Assembly: GCA_018242215.1 (NCBI GenBank)
Contig: JAFECG010000027.1
Location: 200,001 to 264,000, forward strand
DNA length: 64,000 nucleotides
Source: Pseudomonadota bacterium
Lineage (GTDB): Bacteria; Pseudomonadota; Alphaproteobacteria; Rhizobiales; Hyphomicrobiaceae
Reading direction: 5' to 3'
Of the stretch, positions 8,741-17,571 are shown in pieces (the stretch's first letter is position 1; every line of letters starts with the position of its first letter). Made by a program: the position numbers and the translations under genes. Under the pieces are notes generated by a model, which saw only the letters and a program-made list of their open reading frames with translations, was not told where the DNA came from and did no database searches.

Positions 8741-8943
8741 GTCTATCGCGATCGGTGGCGGCCTCGCGCCGAGCACCCGATCGTGCTTGTCGCGCGGCAG
8801 ACAGAGAACCCGCGGCTTACCGATTTCCCCGGGCGACCCCGCACGCTCTTCCCACTCACGTCTCGCGGCACGAACTCATGCCCTTTGTCCTTCGTGAGAA
8901 GATGCGAGGACGTCGGCATGACGTTCTAAATGAAATCAGCCAA

Positions 8944-9291
8944 TCACCGATCCATTCGAACCGCATCGCTTGGCAACGGCGCGATTTCGCCGGTCTCGGG
9001 ATCAAACAAATTTCGCCACTCGGGATTTGCACCCTTGATCAACCGCACCTTCCAAGCGCGCTGCCATTCTTTCAATCGCTTCTCGCGCTCGATTGCCTCG
9101 GGCATCGTCTCAAAGAACTCGTAATAGACGAGCTGTTTCACGCTGTATCTCTTCGTAAAGCCTTCGATCAACCCCTGCTCATGCTGCGCCATGCGATGAT
9201 GCAAATCACTCGTGACGCCGATGTAGAGGATGCCGTTTGGCGCGCTCGCCAGCATGTAGACGCACGGAGATTTCGCGGTTCTAAAATCCAT
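8944..9291 (-). CDS. GIY-YIG domain nuclease-like protein (UPF0213/YhbQ type)
   Basis: A 115-residue single-domain protein. The GIY-YIG core is present as VYMLAS followed by ILYIGVTSDL, then the H-R-M-x-Q-H-E helix, the Y-x-E-x-F-E strand with E-A-I-x-R-E-K-x-L-K-x-W, typical of stand-alone GIY-YIG proteins that are very common and often multicopy in alphaproteobacteria. Biochemical roles are mostly unproven. It is flanked on both sides by a 12-base direct copy of GTCGGCATGACG (8912-8923 and 9468-9479) and by a palindromic repeat on its upstream side, suggesting a locus shaped by repeat-mediated insertion. Confidence 0.85.
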   Translation of the reverse strand: MDFRTAKSPCVYMLASAPNGILYIGVTSDLHHRMAQHEQGLIEGFTKRYSVKQLVYYEFFETMPEAIEREKRLKEWQRAWKVRLIKGANPEWRNLFDPETGEIAPLPSDAVRMDR

Positions 9292-9350
9292 TGCAGCATC
9301 GCTGTCACACAGCCCTACCCATTATCTCGTTGACGACATCCCCATCACCG

Positions 9351-9373
9351 TCATCCCGGCGAAGGCCGGGATC
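9351..9373. repeat. Short palindromic intergenic repeat
   Basis: The stem TCCCGGC (9354-9360) and GCCGGGA (9365-9371) with a GAAG loop, in the context GTCATCCCGGC...GGGATCTA. This is a dispersed palindrome that I recognise as frequent in rhizobial-type genomes. A second dyad, TGCCGAC/GTCGGCA with loop CTCC, lies at 9457-9474. Confidence 0.7.
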
Positions 9374-9518
9374 TACGGCAAAGCGCAGCAAACTCTATGC
9401 TCGTAGCGAACTGAAAGCCACCCGCCAATACCGGTTCCTCTGAAACTTGTCGTAGGTGCCGACCTCCGTCGGCATGACGGAAGGTCAGGCGATACAGAGG
9501 ACGGCTCTCTTAGCTGAC

Positions 9519-9971
9519 CTACCGACGAGGAAAACCCCGCACAATTTCACCCATCAACAGCTTCGCTTTCTCGCTAAGCTCCGAGATCGAACCTGCTTCC
9601 TCGAAACTGAACGATACCTTCCAGTCTTCTCGTCTGATATGTCGAACACTTTGATATCCAGCATCGACGATCCACGTACCATGCGCTATACGCACCCTTT
9701 TACCATTTAGATCTAGGCATTCGGTGAATGTCTTGCGAATTCGACTATGAAGGCCGTCCTCATCAGGCACAGAATTTCTGAGAACCTGGGAAGTTACAGA
9801 GCACAAAACGCGAAAGTCGTAGGGTGCGATAACAGTATCAAAATTATCGTCATGCAGTCGAAGCGCTCTAGCTAGCACGTCCTTTATCGTGAACTCCAAT
9901 TGCGAGAATGCAAATATAAACTCGCCAATATCACGATACAGCCGTTCCCTCGTCTCCGCTTCAGTAATCAT
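9519..9971 (-). CDS. Hypothetical cytoplasmic protein, 150 residues
   Basis: I do not recognise a named family. The start at 9971 (MITEAETRERLYRDIG) is chosen because the longer frame upstream runs through the palindromic repeat at 10005-10109 and into antisense clpB sequence. The protein is helical in appearance: an N-terminal amphipathic helix (IGEFIFAFSQLEFTIKDVLA), a middle with R-K-T-F-T-E-C-L, a segment R-I-A-H-G-T-W-I-V, and a charged C-terminal helix. The helix plus the R-x-x-H-G motif is reminiscent of small HEPN-like or MAE_28990-type proteins, but this is speculation. Its base usage is visibly less GC-rich than the flanking genes, suggesting acquired DNA. Confidence 0.5.
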   Translation of the reverse strand: MITEAETRERLYRDIGEFIFAFSQLEFTIKDVLARALRLHDDNFDTVIAPYDFRVLCSVTSQVLRNSVPDEDGLHSRIRKTFTECLDLNGKRVRIAHGTWIVDAGYQSVRHIRREDWKVSFSFEEAGSISELSEKAKLLMGEIVRGFPRR

Positions 9972-10004
9972 TCCCCATATCGCTCCCTCATTCGCAGAAC
10001 TCAG

Positions 10005-10109
10005 CCTCTCCCCTCGGGGAGAGGCAGCACGAAGCGCGGTGAGGGGGAAGTTCAACTCTGACGGAAAATCTACGCCCATCACCCTGACCCTCTCCCCAAG
10101 GGGAGAGGG
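10005..10109. repeat. Dispersed palindromic (REP-like) element
   Basis: Two inverted-repeat hairpins face each other: CCTCTCCCC/GGGGAGAGG at 10005-10024 and a perfect 10-bp stem CCCTCTCCCC/GGGGAGAGGG at 10088-10109. Between them GGTGAGGG (10039-10046) is complementary to the CACCCTGACCC side, so the whole 105 bases can fold into one long structure. I recognise this CTCTCCCC...GGGGAGAG...GTGAGGG pattern as a repeat family widespread between genes in alphaproteobacteria. It lies 11 bases beyond the 3' end of clpB and may also help end its transcript. Confidence 0.8.
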
Positions 10110-10120
10110 AATAAGTGAAA

Positions 10121-12712
10121 TCAAGCCGCCGCCTTGATCGGCCAGCCGTTGATCGTCAGCGCGCCGTCGCGCACCGACACGGTGACCGTATCGCCATCCT
10201 TCACGCCGCCCGCGAGGATCTGCTCGGCGAGCGGGTCCTGCACGTTGCGCTGGATGACGCGCTTCAAAGGCCGCGCGCCATACGCCGGATCGTAGCCACG
10301 GTTCGCAAGCCAAGTCTTCGCCTGCTCATCGAGGTCGATCGTGATCTTGCGATCCGCCAAAAGCTTCTGCAGACGGCCCATCTGGATGTCGACGATCTTC
10401 GTCATGTCCGCACGCTGCAAGCGGTGGAACAGGATGATGTCGTCGAGACGGTTCAGGAACTCCGGCCGGAACTTCGCGCGCACTTCCGCCATGACTTCCT
10501 CGCGCACGGCTTCCGTCTCTTCGCCTTCCTTCTGCTCGACCAGATACTGCGCACCGATGTTCGACGTCAGCACGATCAGCGTATTCTTGAAGTCGACCGT
10601 GCGGCCCTGGCCGTCCGTCAGACGTCCGTCGTCCAAGACCTGCAGAAGCACGTTGAAGACATCGGGATGCGCCTTCTCGATCTCATCGAACAGGATGATC
10701 TGATAGGGCCGACGCCTGACGGCTTCCGTCAGCACGCCGCCTTCCTCGTAGCCGACATAGCCCGGAGGCGCGCCGATCAAACGCGCGACCGAATGCTTCT
10801 CCATGTACTCCGACATGTCGATGCGGATCAGCGCCGTGTCGTCGTCGAAGAGATAGCCGGCAAGCGCCTTGGTCAGCTCCGTCTTGCCGACGCCGGTCGG
10901 TCCCAAGAACATGAACGAGCCGATCGGCCGGTTCGGGTCCTGCAGCCCGGCGCGCGCACGGCGAACGGCCGTCGACACGGCGATGACCGCCTCCTTCTGA
11001 CCGATGACGCGCTTGCCCAGCGCATCCTCCATCTTCAGAAGCTTATCGCGCTCGCCTTCCAGCATCTTGTCGACCGGCACGCCCGTCCAGCGCGAGACGA
11101 CGGCCGCGATCTGGTCGGGTGTTACTGCTTCCTCGACAAGAGCGCCCTTGCCTTCCTGGCTTTCGACATCGGCGAGCTTCTTTTCAAGCTCCGGGATCTT
11201 GCCATAGCGAAGCTCACCCGCGCGCGCGAGGTCGCCGCGCCGCTGCGCCTGCTCCAGCTCGTTGCGAAGGCCGTCGAGCGTTTCCTTCAGCTTTTGTGCC
11301 GAGCCGAGCTTTTGCTTCTCGGCTTGCCAGCGCGCCGTCATCGCCTCGGATTTCTCCTTGAGGTCGGCGATCGACTTCTCGAGCCGCGCCAGACGATCCT
11401 TGGAAGCCGCGTCGGTTTCCTTTTTCAACGCTTCGCGCTCGATCATCATCTGCATGAGATCGCGGTCGATGGCGTCGAGTTCCTCTGGCTTTGAATCGAC
11501 TTGCATCCTGAGCCGCGACGCCGCCTCGTCGACGAGGTCGATCGCCTTGTCCGGCAGGAAGCGATCGGTGATGTAGCGGTTGGACAGCGTCGCCGCCGAG
11601 ACGAGCGCGCTATCGGTGATGCGCACGCCGTGATGCAGCTCGTACTTCTCTTTCAAGCCGCGAAGGATCGAGATCGTGTCTTCCACTGTCGGCTCGCTGA
11701 CGAAGATCGCCTGAAAGCGCCGCGCAAGCGCCGCGTCCTTCTCGATATGCTTGCGATACTCATCAAGCGTCGTCGCGCCGACGCAATGAAGCTCGCCGCG
11801 CGCCAGCGCAGGTTTCAAAAGGTTGCCGGCATCCATCGAGCCTTCGGTCTTGCCCGCGCCGACGATGGTGTGCAACTCGTCGATGAACAGGATGATGTCG
11901 CCCTCGGCCTCGACCTCGGACAGCACGGCTTTCAACCGCTCCTCGAACTCGCCGCGATACTTTGCACCCGCGATCAGCGCACCCATGTCGAGCGACAGGA
12001 GCTTCTTGTGCTTGAGGCTTTCCGGAACGTCGCCCTTGACGATGCGCAAGGCGAGACCTTCCGCGATCGCCGTCTTGCCGACGCCTGGCTCACCGATCAG
12101 CACGGGATTGTTCTTCGTCCGACGCGACAGCACCTGGATGGTGCGGCGGATCTCTTCGTCGCGACCGATGACGGGATCGAGCTTGCCCGTAGACGCGGCT
12201 TCCGTCAGATCGCGCGCATACCGCTTCAGGGCATCATAGCCCTGTTCGGCATTCGCGGTGTCGGCCGTGCGTCCCTTGCGGATGTCATTGATGGCAGCAT
12301 TGAGCTTGTCGGCCGTCACACCGGCGTCGCGCAGGATCTTGCCGGCGTCGGTCGAAGTGTCGAGCGCAAGAGCAAGCAGCAGCCGCTCGGCGGTGACGAA
12401 CTTGTCGCTCGCCTTGTCGGCCAGCTTCTCGACGGCATCGAAGAGCCGCGCAAGCTCCGGCGAGACATAAACCTGTCCCGACCCGCCCGTGACTTTCGGT
12501 TTCTTGGCGAGATCGGCCTCGACCCCGCGCAATGCCGCACGCGAATCCCCGCCGGCTTTCTGGATAAGTCCGCTTGCCAGACCCTCAGGGTCGTCGAGCA
12601 GAACTTTCAGAAGGTGGTCGGGAGTAACTTGTTGATGGTTTTCACGGAGCGCGAGCGACTGGGCCGATTGGATGAAGCCCTTGGCGCGGTCCGTGTAGCG
12701 TTCGAAATTCAT
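10121..12712 (-). CDS. clpB: ClpB protein disaggregase
   Basis: An 863-residue AAA+ chaperone that, with DnaK/DnaJ/GrpE, extracts and refolds aggregated proteins in the cytoplasm. Order: Clp-N domain (about 1-145), first AAA+ module with Walker [14 protein letters not shown] and Walker B region ILFIDELHT, the coiled-coil middle domain (about 400-520; [16 protein letters not shown]-like heptads and the E-Q-A-Q-R-R-G-D-L motif), second AAA+ module with [12 protein letters not shown] and the conserved [13 protein letters not shown] pore segment, then the C-terminal D2-small domain. The start [13 protein letters not shown] has GGAGGAC five bases upstream. Length matches the family (E. coli about 857). 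Confidence 0.98.
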   Translation of the reverse strand: MNFERYTDRAKGFIQSAQSLALRENHQQVTPDHLLKVLLDDPEGLASGLIQKAGGDSRAALRGVEADLAKKPKVTGGSGQVYVSPELARLFDAVEKLADKASDKFVTAERLLLALALDTSTDAGKILRDAGVTADKLNAAINDIRKGRTADTANAEQGYDALKRYARDLTEAASTGKLDPVIGRDEEIRRTIQVLSRRTKNNPVLIGEPGVGKTAIAEGLALRIVKGDVPESLKHKKLLSLDMGALIAGAKYRGEFEERLKAVLSEVEAEGDIILFIDELHTIVGAGKTEGSMDAGNLLKPALARGELHCVGATTLDEYRKHIEKDAALARRFQAIFVSEPTVEDTISILRGLKEKYELHHGVRITDSALVSAATLSNRYITDRFLPDKAIDLVDEAASRLRMQVDSKPEELDAIDRDLMQMMIEREALKKETDAASKDRLARLEKSIADLKEKSEAMTARWQAEKQKLGSAQKLKETLDGLRNELEQAQRRGDLARAGELRYGKIPELEKKLADVESQEGKGALVEEAVTPDQIAAVVSRWTGVPVDKMLEGERDKLLKMEDALGKRVIGQKEAVIAVSTAVRRARAGLQDPNRPIGSFMFLGPTGVGKTELTKALAGYLFDDDTALIRIDMSEYMEKHSVARLIGAPPGYVGYEEGGVLTEAVRRRPYQIILFDEIEKAHPDVFNVLLQVLDDGRLTDGQGRTVDFKNTLIVLTSNIGAQYLVEQKEGEETEAVREEVMAEVRAKFRPEFLNRLDDIILFHRLQRADMTKIVDIQMGRLQKLLADRKITIDLDEQAKTWLANRGYDPAYGARPLKRVIQRNVQDPLAEQILAGGVKDGDTVTVSVRDGALTINGWPIKAAA

Positions 12713-13129
12713 GTCGCGTCCTCCAGCACATTCCTTCCGCCCCATGAGGCCCGGAAAGAATGCCATGCGATTTGATTTTTATCATCCGAGCACGATGGAG
12801 GACCCGATGCCCGGCATCCCCGTCGTTCCGCATGATGATTGCGATATAGGATTGTGCGCCGCACGAAAAAGAGGCAGCAACAACAAAACCCAAGGAAAAT
12901 TCGCGACATGCCGGCCGCCTGAAAAAACAGGAGGAAGCCCCTGTATCGCGATCCGGTTAAAGGATTGGCCCTGGAACGCCTCGAAAGCGCTGCATTAGCT
13001 GTTGCGAAACAAGGCGACTTTCATCGCGGCCAGAGCGTGAAATAGGAGAGCCGCTTGCCGATGCGGCCTCCTCTCGTTTCGAGATCCACTGCCGCAAAAG
13101 AAAAGAGCCCGTTTCCGGGCTCTTTTAAT
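12713..13129. other. Intergenic region upstream of clpB, no gene seen
   Basis: It contains the clpB ribosome-binding site (complement of 12718-12724). A candidate heat-shock -10 element, CCTATAT, is read on the minus strand near 12845, but I cannot find a convincing CTTGAC-like -35 at the right spacing. At 13045-13071 a GC-rich hairpin (GGAG-GCCGC with GCGGC-CTCC, one bulged A) lies between the DUF4167 terminator and clpB. No open frame here looks coding. Confidence 0.45.
13101..13126 (-). terminator. Terminator of the DUF4167 gene
   Basis: A perfect 11-bp stem, AAAAGAGCCCG (13101-13111) with CGGGCTCTTTT (13116-13126), loop TTTC. On the minus strand it begins four bases after the DUF4167 stop codon and ends in a TTTTCTTTT run; the stem's A/T ends make it usable in both directions. 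Confidence 0.88.
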
Positions 13130-14107
13130 CTATTCGCTGTCTTCGTTGGCGGCCGGCGGCACCGCCGGTGCCTCAGTCGGTTCTTCCCGGCGCGGGCGGC
13201 GGACGGGACGCCGGAGGAAGGCTGGCTGCTCTTGCTGCTCGACGGGTGCCGGTGTGGCGGCCTGCGGCTGAGGACGCTCTGCGGCGGGCGGCGGCGCTGC
13301 CGTCGGCGGGAAACCGCCATTGGCGTGGTCACGATCGGCTCCATTACCGTTGCTGCCGTTCGGCGCCTGATTCTGATAGCGATCCCGGCGGCGATAGCCG
13401 CTATCGCCCTGATGTCCATCACCGTTGTTTTGTGACCTGCGATCGTCGCGGTAACGGTTTTCTCCGCCGCCATTGCGCTGGTCGAAGCGATCTCCCCGAT
13501 CTCCGCGATCACCCCTGAAATCCTGGCGATCGCCGCGATCACCCCGGTCACCGCGATCATGCCGGTCATAGCGCTGGCCATCGTTGCGGTCATGGCGATT
13601 GTTGTTGAAACGCTCGTGACGCGGCGGACGATTGTCGTACCGGTTCTGATTGTCGAAGTTGCGCTGCGGTTGCGCGAACGGCTGCTGTGCCAGATCCGGC
13701 TGGGCGCCTTGTCCGGCCACTTGCGGCTGCTGCCCCATCTCGTCGCCGTCTTCCTCGCCGAACTCCTCGCCGTCACTGCCTTCGGGCCCTGCAAGTGAAT
13801 GGGTCCGCGCGGCGCCGTTGCCCATCGGGTCCACGCCGCCCTGGGCCGCCATCTGCTCGCGATAACCGAGGATAATCCGATTATAGTGCTCGGCGTGCTG
13901 GAGATAGTTTTCAGCGAGAACCGGATCGCCTGACGACAGGGCGTCGCGCGCCAAGCTGATGTACTTTTCGGCGATATGCGAAGGCGTACCGCGAATCTTC
14001 ACGTCGGGCCCCGAGCTCTCGAAGCTGCGCATCAGAGGATTTTGCGATTTGCGGTTATTGTTGTTGTTTCGACCGCGACCGCGACGGTTCTGTTGACCTT
14101 GCCTCAT
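13130..14107 (-). CDS. DUF4167 domain protein, likely RNA-associated
   Basis: A 325-residue protein. The start at 14107 has GGGAGC upstream; the longer frame to 14191 adds no family sequence. The N-terminal 90 residues are the DUF4167 domain: an Arg/Gly/Asn-rich RGRGRNNNNNRK tract, F-E-S-S-G-P-D-V-K-I-R-G-T, and the helical A-E-K-Y-x-x-L-A-R-D-A-x-x-x-G-D segment through the Q-H-A-E-H-Y-x-R-I repeat. The remaining 230 residues are disordered and highly repetitive: RGDRGDR-type Arg/Gly/Asp repeats around residues 150-200 and a Pro/Ala/Gln-rich tail. Such RG-rich tails often bind RNA, but the role of DUF4167 is unknown. It is found almost only in alphaproteobacteria, commonly beside prmC-prfA as here. 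Confidence 0.88.
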   Translation of the reverse strand: MRQGQQNRRGRGRNNNNNRKSQNPLMRSFESSGPDVKIRGTPSHIAEKYISLARDALSSGDPVLAENYLQHAEHYNRIILGYREQMAAQGGVDPMGNGAARTHSLAGPEGSDGEEFGEEDGDEMGQQPQVAGQGAQPDLAQQPFAQPQRNFDNQNRYDNRPPRHERFNNNRHDRNDGQRYDRHDRGDRGDRGDRQDFRGDRGDRGDRFDQRNGGGENRYRDDRRSQNNGDGHQGDSGYRRRDRYQNQAPNGSNGNGADRDHANGGFPPTAAPPPAAERPQPQAATPAPVEQQEQPAFLRRPVRRPRREEPTEAPAVPPAANEDSE

Positions 14108-14539
14108 GGGCTCCCGTTCATGCTTGTTGGTAATTTCCACCTGTGCCCGCTCAAATGGCGAGACGGCGCCTGGATCAATCCTTCGATCCAATTCAAATGA
14201 TTGCCTCTAAAGTCACCATAGTCCCGCAGATCACAGCCCAGGCTCTTGCCCCTTGAGCTTCGGGCAAAATCGCAGTCATCCCAGTCATCACGCCTGCAAG
14301 ATACGAAAGCCGTCCTCAAAGGAGCTTTACCCAGCACAGGTGCCGCGAAGGATAGGCTCGACACTTGCCAATCGACGGACGAAACGGTCCGCGAAAGTTT
14401 GTGCTGATGATCTGAGATAGGAAGGCCGGCTCGCTTGCCGCTCTAGCGGCATCATTGCGCCACGCGCATCCGATCAAACTCTTCGACCCTGATATTACCC
14501 CGGAAACGTAATTGCGCAAATAAGAAATGATCGGTCGGT
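14108..14539. other. Intergenic region between DUF4167 gene and prmC, no gene seen
   Basis: A 432-base stretch with stop codons in all frames at short intervals. It must hold the promoter of the DUF4167 gene. I see no tRNA, riboswitch or terminator with a T-run, and no convincing small gene. Confidence 0.4.
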
Positions 14540-15451
14540 TTAGAGATGTATCTCCAGCGCAACAGCCCGGATGTGGCCGCCGAGATCTTCCCGCCGCCCT
14601 AAGCGGCTGGCCCCGAACCCGGTGAAAATTGCCTCGACCGCGTCGGCCTGCCTCGCACCGACTTCCAAGACAATCCGGGAGGGGCGCTTCAACTCCGAGA
14701 TATTGCGGGCAATTTCACGGTAAATATCAAGGCCATCACGGCCGCCGTCCAGCCCCAGCAAAGGATCGAAATCCTTCACATCCCGTTCAAGCCCGGCGAT
14801 CTCTCCTGTGGATATATAGGGAGGATTTGAGATTACGAGGTCGAAATCCCCCCCACAGCCGTCGAGACCAGATGTCGCAACGAACCGAATGCGATCCCCT
14901 ACGCCCAGCGCCTCGGCATTCCGACGGGCGATCTCGATCGCCGCGGGGCTGATGTCGGTCGCGAGTCCCCGAGCGTTCGGCAACTCTGCGAGCAGCGTGA
15001 CGATCAGGATGCCGGATCCCGTTCCGATGTCCGCGATCGAAATCGGTTGCCCGCAAAGCCCGCGCGATTTGACGACCTCGAGCGCCAGATCGATCACTGC
15101 TTCGGTATCGGGGCGCGGATCGAGCACGTCCGGCGTCACGATGAAGTCGCGTCCATAGAATTCGCGTCGTCCGAGGATCCGTGAAACGGGCTCGCGTGCC
15201 AGCCGGCGGCGCGCGGCATCGCGGATGCGATCGGCCGCTTCGCCCCCGAGCGTCCGTGCCGACCCCGAGAGCAACGTCGCACCGTCGATCCCGAGAAGGC
15301 CCTGCAGCAGGAAGCGGGCGTCACGCTGAGGCGTTTCGATCCCTGCATCGCTGAACATGCGGACCAGAGCGGCCAAGGCATCAGCGATGCTCTGATCTCC
15401 CCGAAGCGGCATCGGCGGCAAATCCTTGGTACGCGCGGCGAGTTTCATCAC
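14540..15451 (-). CDS. prmC: Release-factor glutamine N5-methyltransferase PrmC
   Basis: A 303-residue S-adenosylmethionine-dependent enzyme that methylates the Gln of the GGQ motif in release factors RF1 and RF2, improving translation termination. It has the N-terminal helical substrate-binding domain (about 1-100), the SAM motif [14 protein letters not shown], and the diagnostic catalytic VISNPPYIS motif, followed by D-P-x-x-A-L/L-D-G-G-x-D-G-L-like [14 protein letters not shown]. Its start codon overlaps the prfA stop by four bases (ATGA), so the enzyme is translated coupled to its own substrate RF1. Confidence 0.96.
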   Translation of the reverse strand: MMKLAARTKDLPPMPLRGDQSIADALAALVRMFSDAGIETPQRDARFLLQGLLGIDGATLLSGSARTLGGEAADRIRDAARRRLAREPVSRILGRREFYGRDFIVTPDVLDPRPDTEAVIDLALEVVKSRGLCGQPISIADIGTGSGILIVTLLAELPNARGLATDISPAAIEIARRNAEALGVGDRIRFVATSGLDGCGGDFDLVISNPPYISTGEIAGLERDVKDFDPLLGLDGGRDGLDIYREIARNISELKRPSRIVLEVGARQADAVEAIFTGFGASRLGRREDLGGHIRAVALEIHL

Positions 15452-16527
15452 GCCGCGCTTAGTTCGGCGAGCATCGTCGCCTGGTGATCCGTGATCAACG
15501 CATCGACCAACGTATCGAGGCCCGGACCCGCCAGAACCTCGTCGAGATTGTAGAGCGTCAAGTTGATACGATGATCGGTGACGCGCCCTTGCGGAAAATT
15601 GTACGTCCGGATTCGCTGCGAACGATCGCCCGAACCAACCTGCGACTTGCGCGCATCCGATCGCTCGGTTGCCGCCTTCTCGCGCTCAAGCTCGTAAATG
15701 CGTGACTTCAGCACCGCCATCGCAAGGCGCCGGTTCTGATGCTGCGATTTTTCTGCTGAAACCACGACGATTCCGGTCGGCAGATGCGTCATGCGCACCG
15801 CGCTGTCCGTTTTGTTGACGTGCTGCCCACCGGCACCGCCGGCACGCATCGTGTCGATGCGGATATCTTCCGACTTGATATCGATGTCGATGTCTTCCGC
15901 TTCCGGCAACACGGCGACCGTCGCGGCCGACGTATGAATGCGTCCGCTGGCTTCCGTCGCCGGAACGCGCTGGACCCGATGCACGCCGGACTCGAATTTC
16001 AACCGCGCGAAGACGCCCGAACCCGTGATGGACGCGATGATTTCCTTATACCCGCCGAGATCGTTCTCGGACGCCGATATGATTTCCGTTTTCCATCCCT
16101 TGAGATCGGCATAGCGGCTGTACATGCGGAAAAGATCAGCCGCGAAAAGGGCCGCCTCATCGCCGCCCGTGCCGGCGCGAACTTCGAGAATGGCGCTTTT
16201 CTCGTCGGCTGCATCCTTCGGAAGTAGAGCGATACGAAGCTTCTGTTCCAGATCGGAGATACGCTCGGCGAGCGACGCACGCTCTGCATAGGCGAGATCG
16301 ACCATCTCCTTGTCGGCGGCAGGGTCGCGGATCATCTGTTCGAGATCGGCGCTTTCGCTCTCCGCCTTACGCAGCGCGTCGATCTGCGCCACGACCGGAC
16401 TGAGTTCGGAAAATTCCTTATTGAGCTTCACATACTCCGCCTGCGGAACGCCGTGATTCAGCTGATCCTGAATGGCCACGAAGCGTTCGGATAGACGGTC
16501 GAGTTTATCGCGCGGCAGTGCTGACAT
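15448..16527 (-). CDS. prfA: Peptide chain release factor 1
   Basis: A 359-residue class I release factor that reads UAA and UAG and triggers peptidyl-tRNA hydrolysis on the ribosome. The catalytic GGQ lies in [18 protein letters not shown], and the stop-codon-recognition region and the C-terminal [16 protein letters not shown] block are present. The start [12 protein letters not shown] gives the normal family length; the frame runs further upstream without family sequence. It is the first gene of the prfA-prmC pair, with a four-base overlap. Confidence 0.97.
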   Translation of the reverse strand: MSALPRDKLDRLSERFVAIQDQLNHGVPQAEYVKLNKEFSELSPVVAQIDALRKAESESADLEQMIRDPAADKEMVDLAYAERASLAERISDLEQKLRIALLPKDAADEKSAILEVRAGTGGDEAALFAADLFRMYSRYADLKGWKTEIISASENDLGGYKEIIASITGSGVFARLKFESGVHRVQRVPATEASGRIHTSAATVAVLPEAEDIDIDIKSEDIRIDTMRAGGAGGQHVNKTDSAVRMTHLPTGIVVVSAEKSQHQNRRLAMAVLKSRIYELEREKAATERSDARKSQVGSGDRSQRIRTYNFPQGRVTDHRINLTLYNLDEVLAGPGLDTLVDALITDHQATMLAELSAA

Positions 16528-16637
16528 GTGTCCGATGAGTTTTGAGATGGCGGGCCCCGAAGGAGGCTGCCCGGAAAGGCGGTGAGAGCGCATGGACGCT
16601 TCGCCGCGCATCAGGCGCCTGGTACCCCGTTGATTAT

Positions 16638-17471
16638 CTAATACGAACTGCTGCCGATCTGCAATTTATCAGCCCGTCGGGTTTCCGGATCGTCAACTTC
16701 GATGTAGCGCATCCCGTCCCGCACCGGCCCGTAATGCTCCTGGATATAGGTGCTTACCCGCTGCACCGCCATTTCAAAGGGCCGGGCAACCGACGCGAAA
16801 ATCGAGGAATGCATGGAAATGACGAGGAGTCCGAGCGGTAGCGAAAGCGCATAAAGCGCCCGCTGCGGACGCCGGCGCACCTGTTTCAGGGCTTCCTGCG
16901 GCAGCCGCCGGGCGCCATTCGCGATCGCCGAACCGGCCCTGAGGAGGTTCCGGCTCGATGTTGCCAGTCCCGACGGCGCGGCGTCGGGCTCCGAGGGCTT
17001 GCCCATCTGGCGCACCTGCGGGAGCCGCTGCGGCGGCGCAGATGGCCATTGCGACGGCGCCGGTTGCAGCATGGGACCCGGGGCGGGAAATGCCGCCGAA
17101 GGGGCGGCTGGAACGGAAAGATGCGTCAGCAGGGTGCCGATCGCATTGATGACCGGCCTGCCATTGACGCCCGCCATTGAGGTGTAGGTCATGATGATTG
17201 CGGCCGTCTCCGACCACGGCGGCAGATACTCGACCTGCCCGGTCTCGAATGCCTCGATGACGTCCGGCTGAACCTGAAGATAGTGAGCGGCTTGCGGAAC
17301 AGTGAGCCGCAGCGCCTGCCTGAGATCGATGAAAAACCGTGCGATCAATACACGGCTTTCCGCCTGTGCATGGACCGGCACCCTGTGCATGCCGGCATCA
17401 TGGCGGTCTTGGCCATGCTGCCCATGCTCATAACTTCCAACCGAAACGCTACGCCCAACGCCCCGACGCAT
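16638..17471 (-). CDS. RodZ-like membrane protein with N-terminal helix-turn-helix
   Basis: About 277 residues; the start is uncertain (ATG at 17390 is the alternative). A cytoplasmic helical domain near residues 45-85 ([18 protein letters not shown], then [14 protein letters not shown]) has the pattern of the RodZ/HTH_25 fold, where Q-A-A-x-x-L-x-V-x-P-x-x-I-x-A-x-E-x-G is typical. A Pro/Ala-rich linker follows (about 120-185), then one transmembrane helix (about 217-240, [15 protein letters not shown]) and a short periplasmic end. RodZ links MreB to the wall; this smaller protein lacks the usual long periplasmic domain. It lies 110 bases upstream of prfA and could be co-transcribed with it. 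Confidence 0.6.
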   Translation of the reverse strand: MRRGVGRSVSVGSYEHGQHGQDRHDAGMHRVPVHAQAESRVLIARFFIDLRQALRLTVPQAAHYLQVQPDVIEAFETGQVEYLPPWSETAAIIMTYTSMAGVNGRPVINAIGTLLTHLSVPAAPSAAFPAPGPMLQPAPSQWPSAPPQRLPQVRQMGKPSEPDAAPSGLATSSRNLLRAGSAIANGARRLPQEALKQVRRRPQRALYALSLPLGLLVISMHSSIFASVARPFEMAVQRVSTYIQEHYGPVRDGMRYIEVDDPETRRADKLQIGSSSY

Positions 17472-17571
17472 ACCCTCATCCCGGCAAAACGCGCCGGCCC
17501 CCGATGTTAAGCATACTGTTGGCTAAAAATCCTTGTTTGTCAAAGCCAGACGCAGAAAGGCCGCCACGGTG

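Noticed and set aside
9972-10313. N-terminal extension of the 150-residue hypothetical gene
   Set aside because: It would read through the palindromic repeat and antisense clpB sequence; the ATG at 9971 is the first plausible start.
10115-12775. Two long plus-strand open frames opposite clpB (10115-11494 and 11501-12775)
   Set aside because: They mirror clpB codon bias, have Arg/Asp/His/Leu-rich antisense composition and no ribosome-binding sites; clpB is certain.
12830-12880. Sigma-32-type promoter for clpB
   Set aside because: A CCTATAT -10-like box is present on the minus strand, but no matching -35 at the expected spacing was found.
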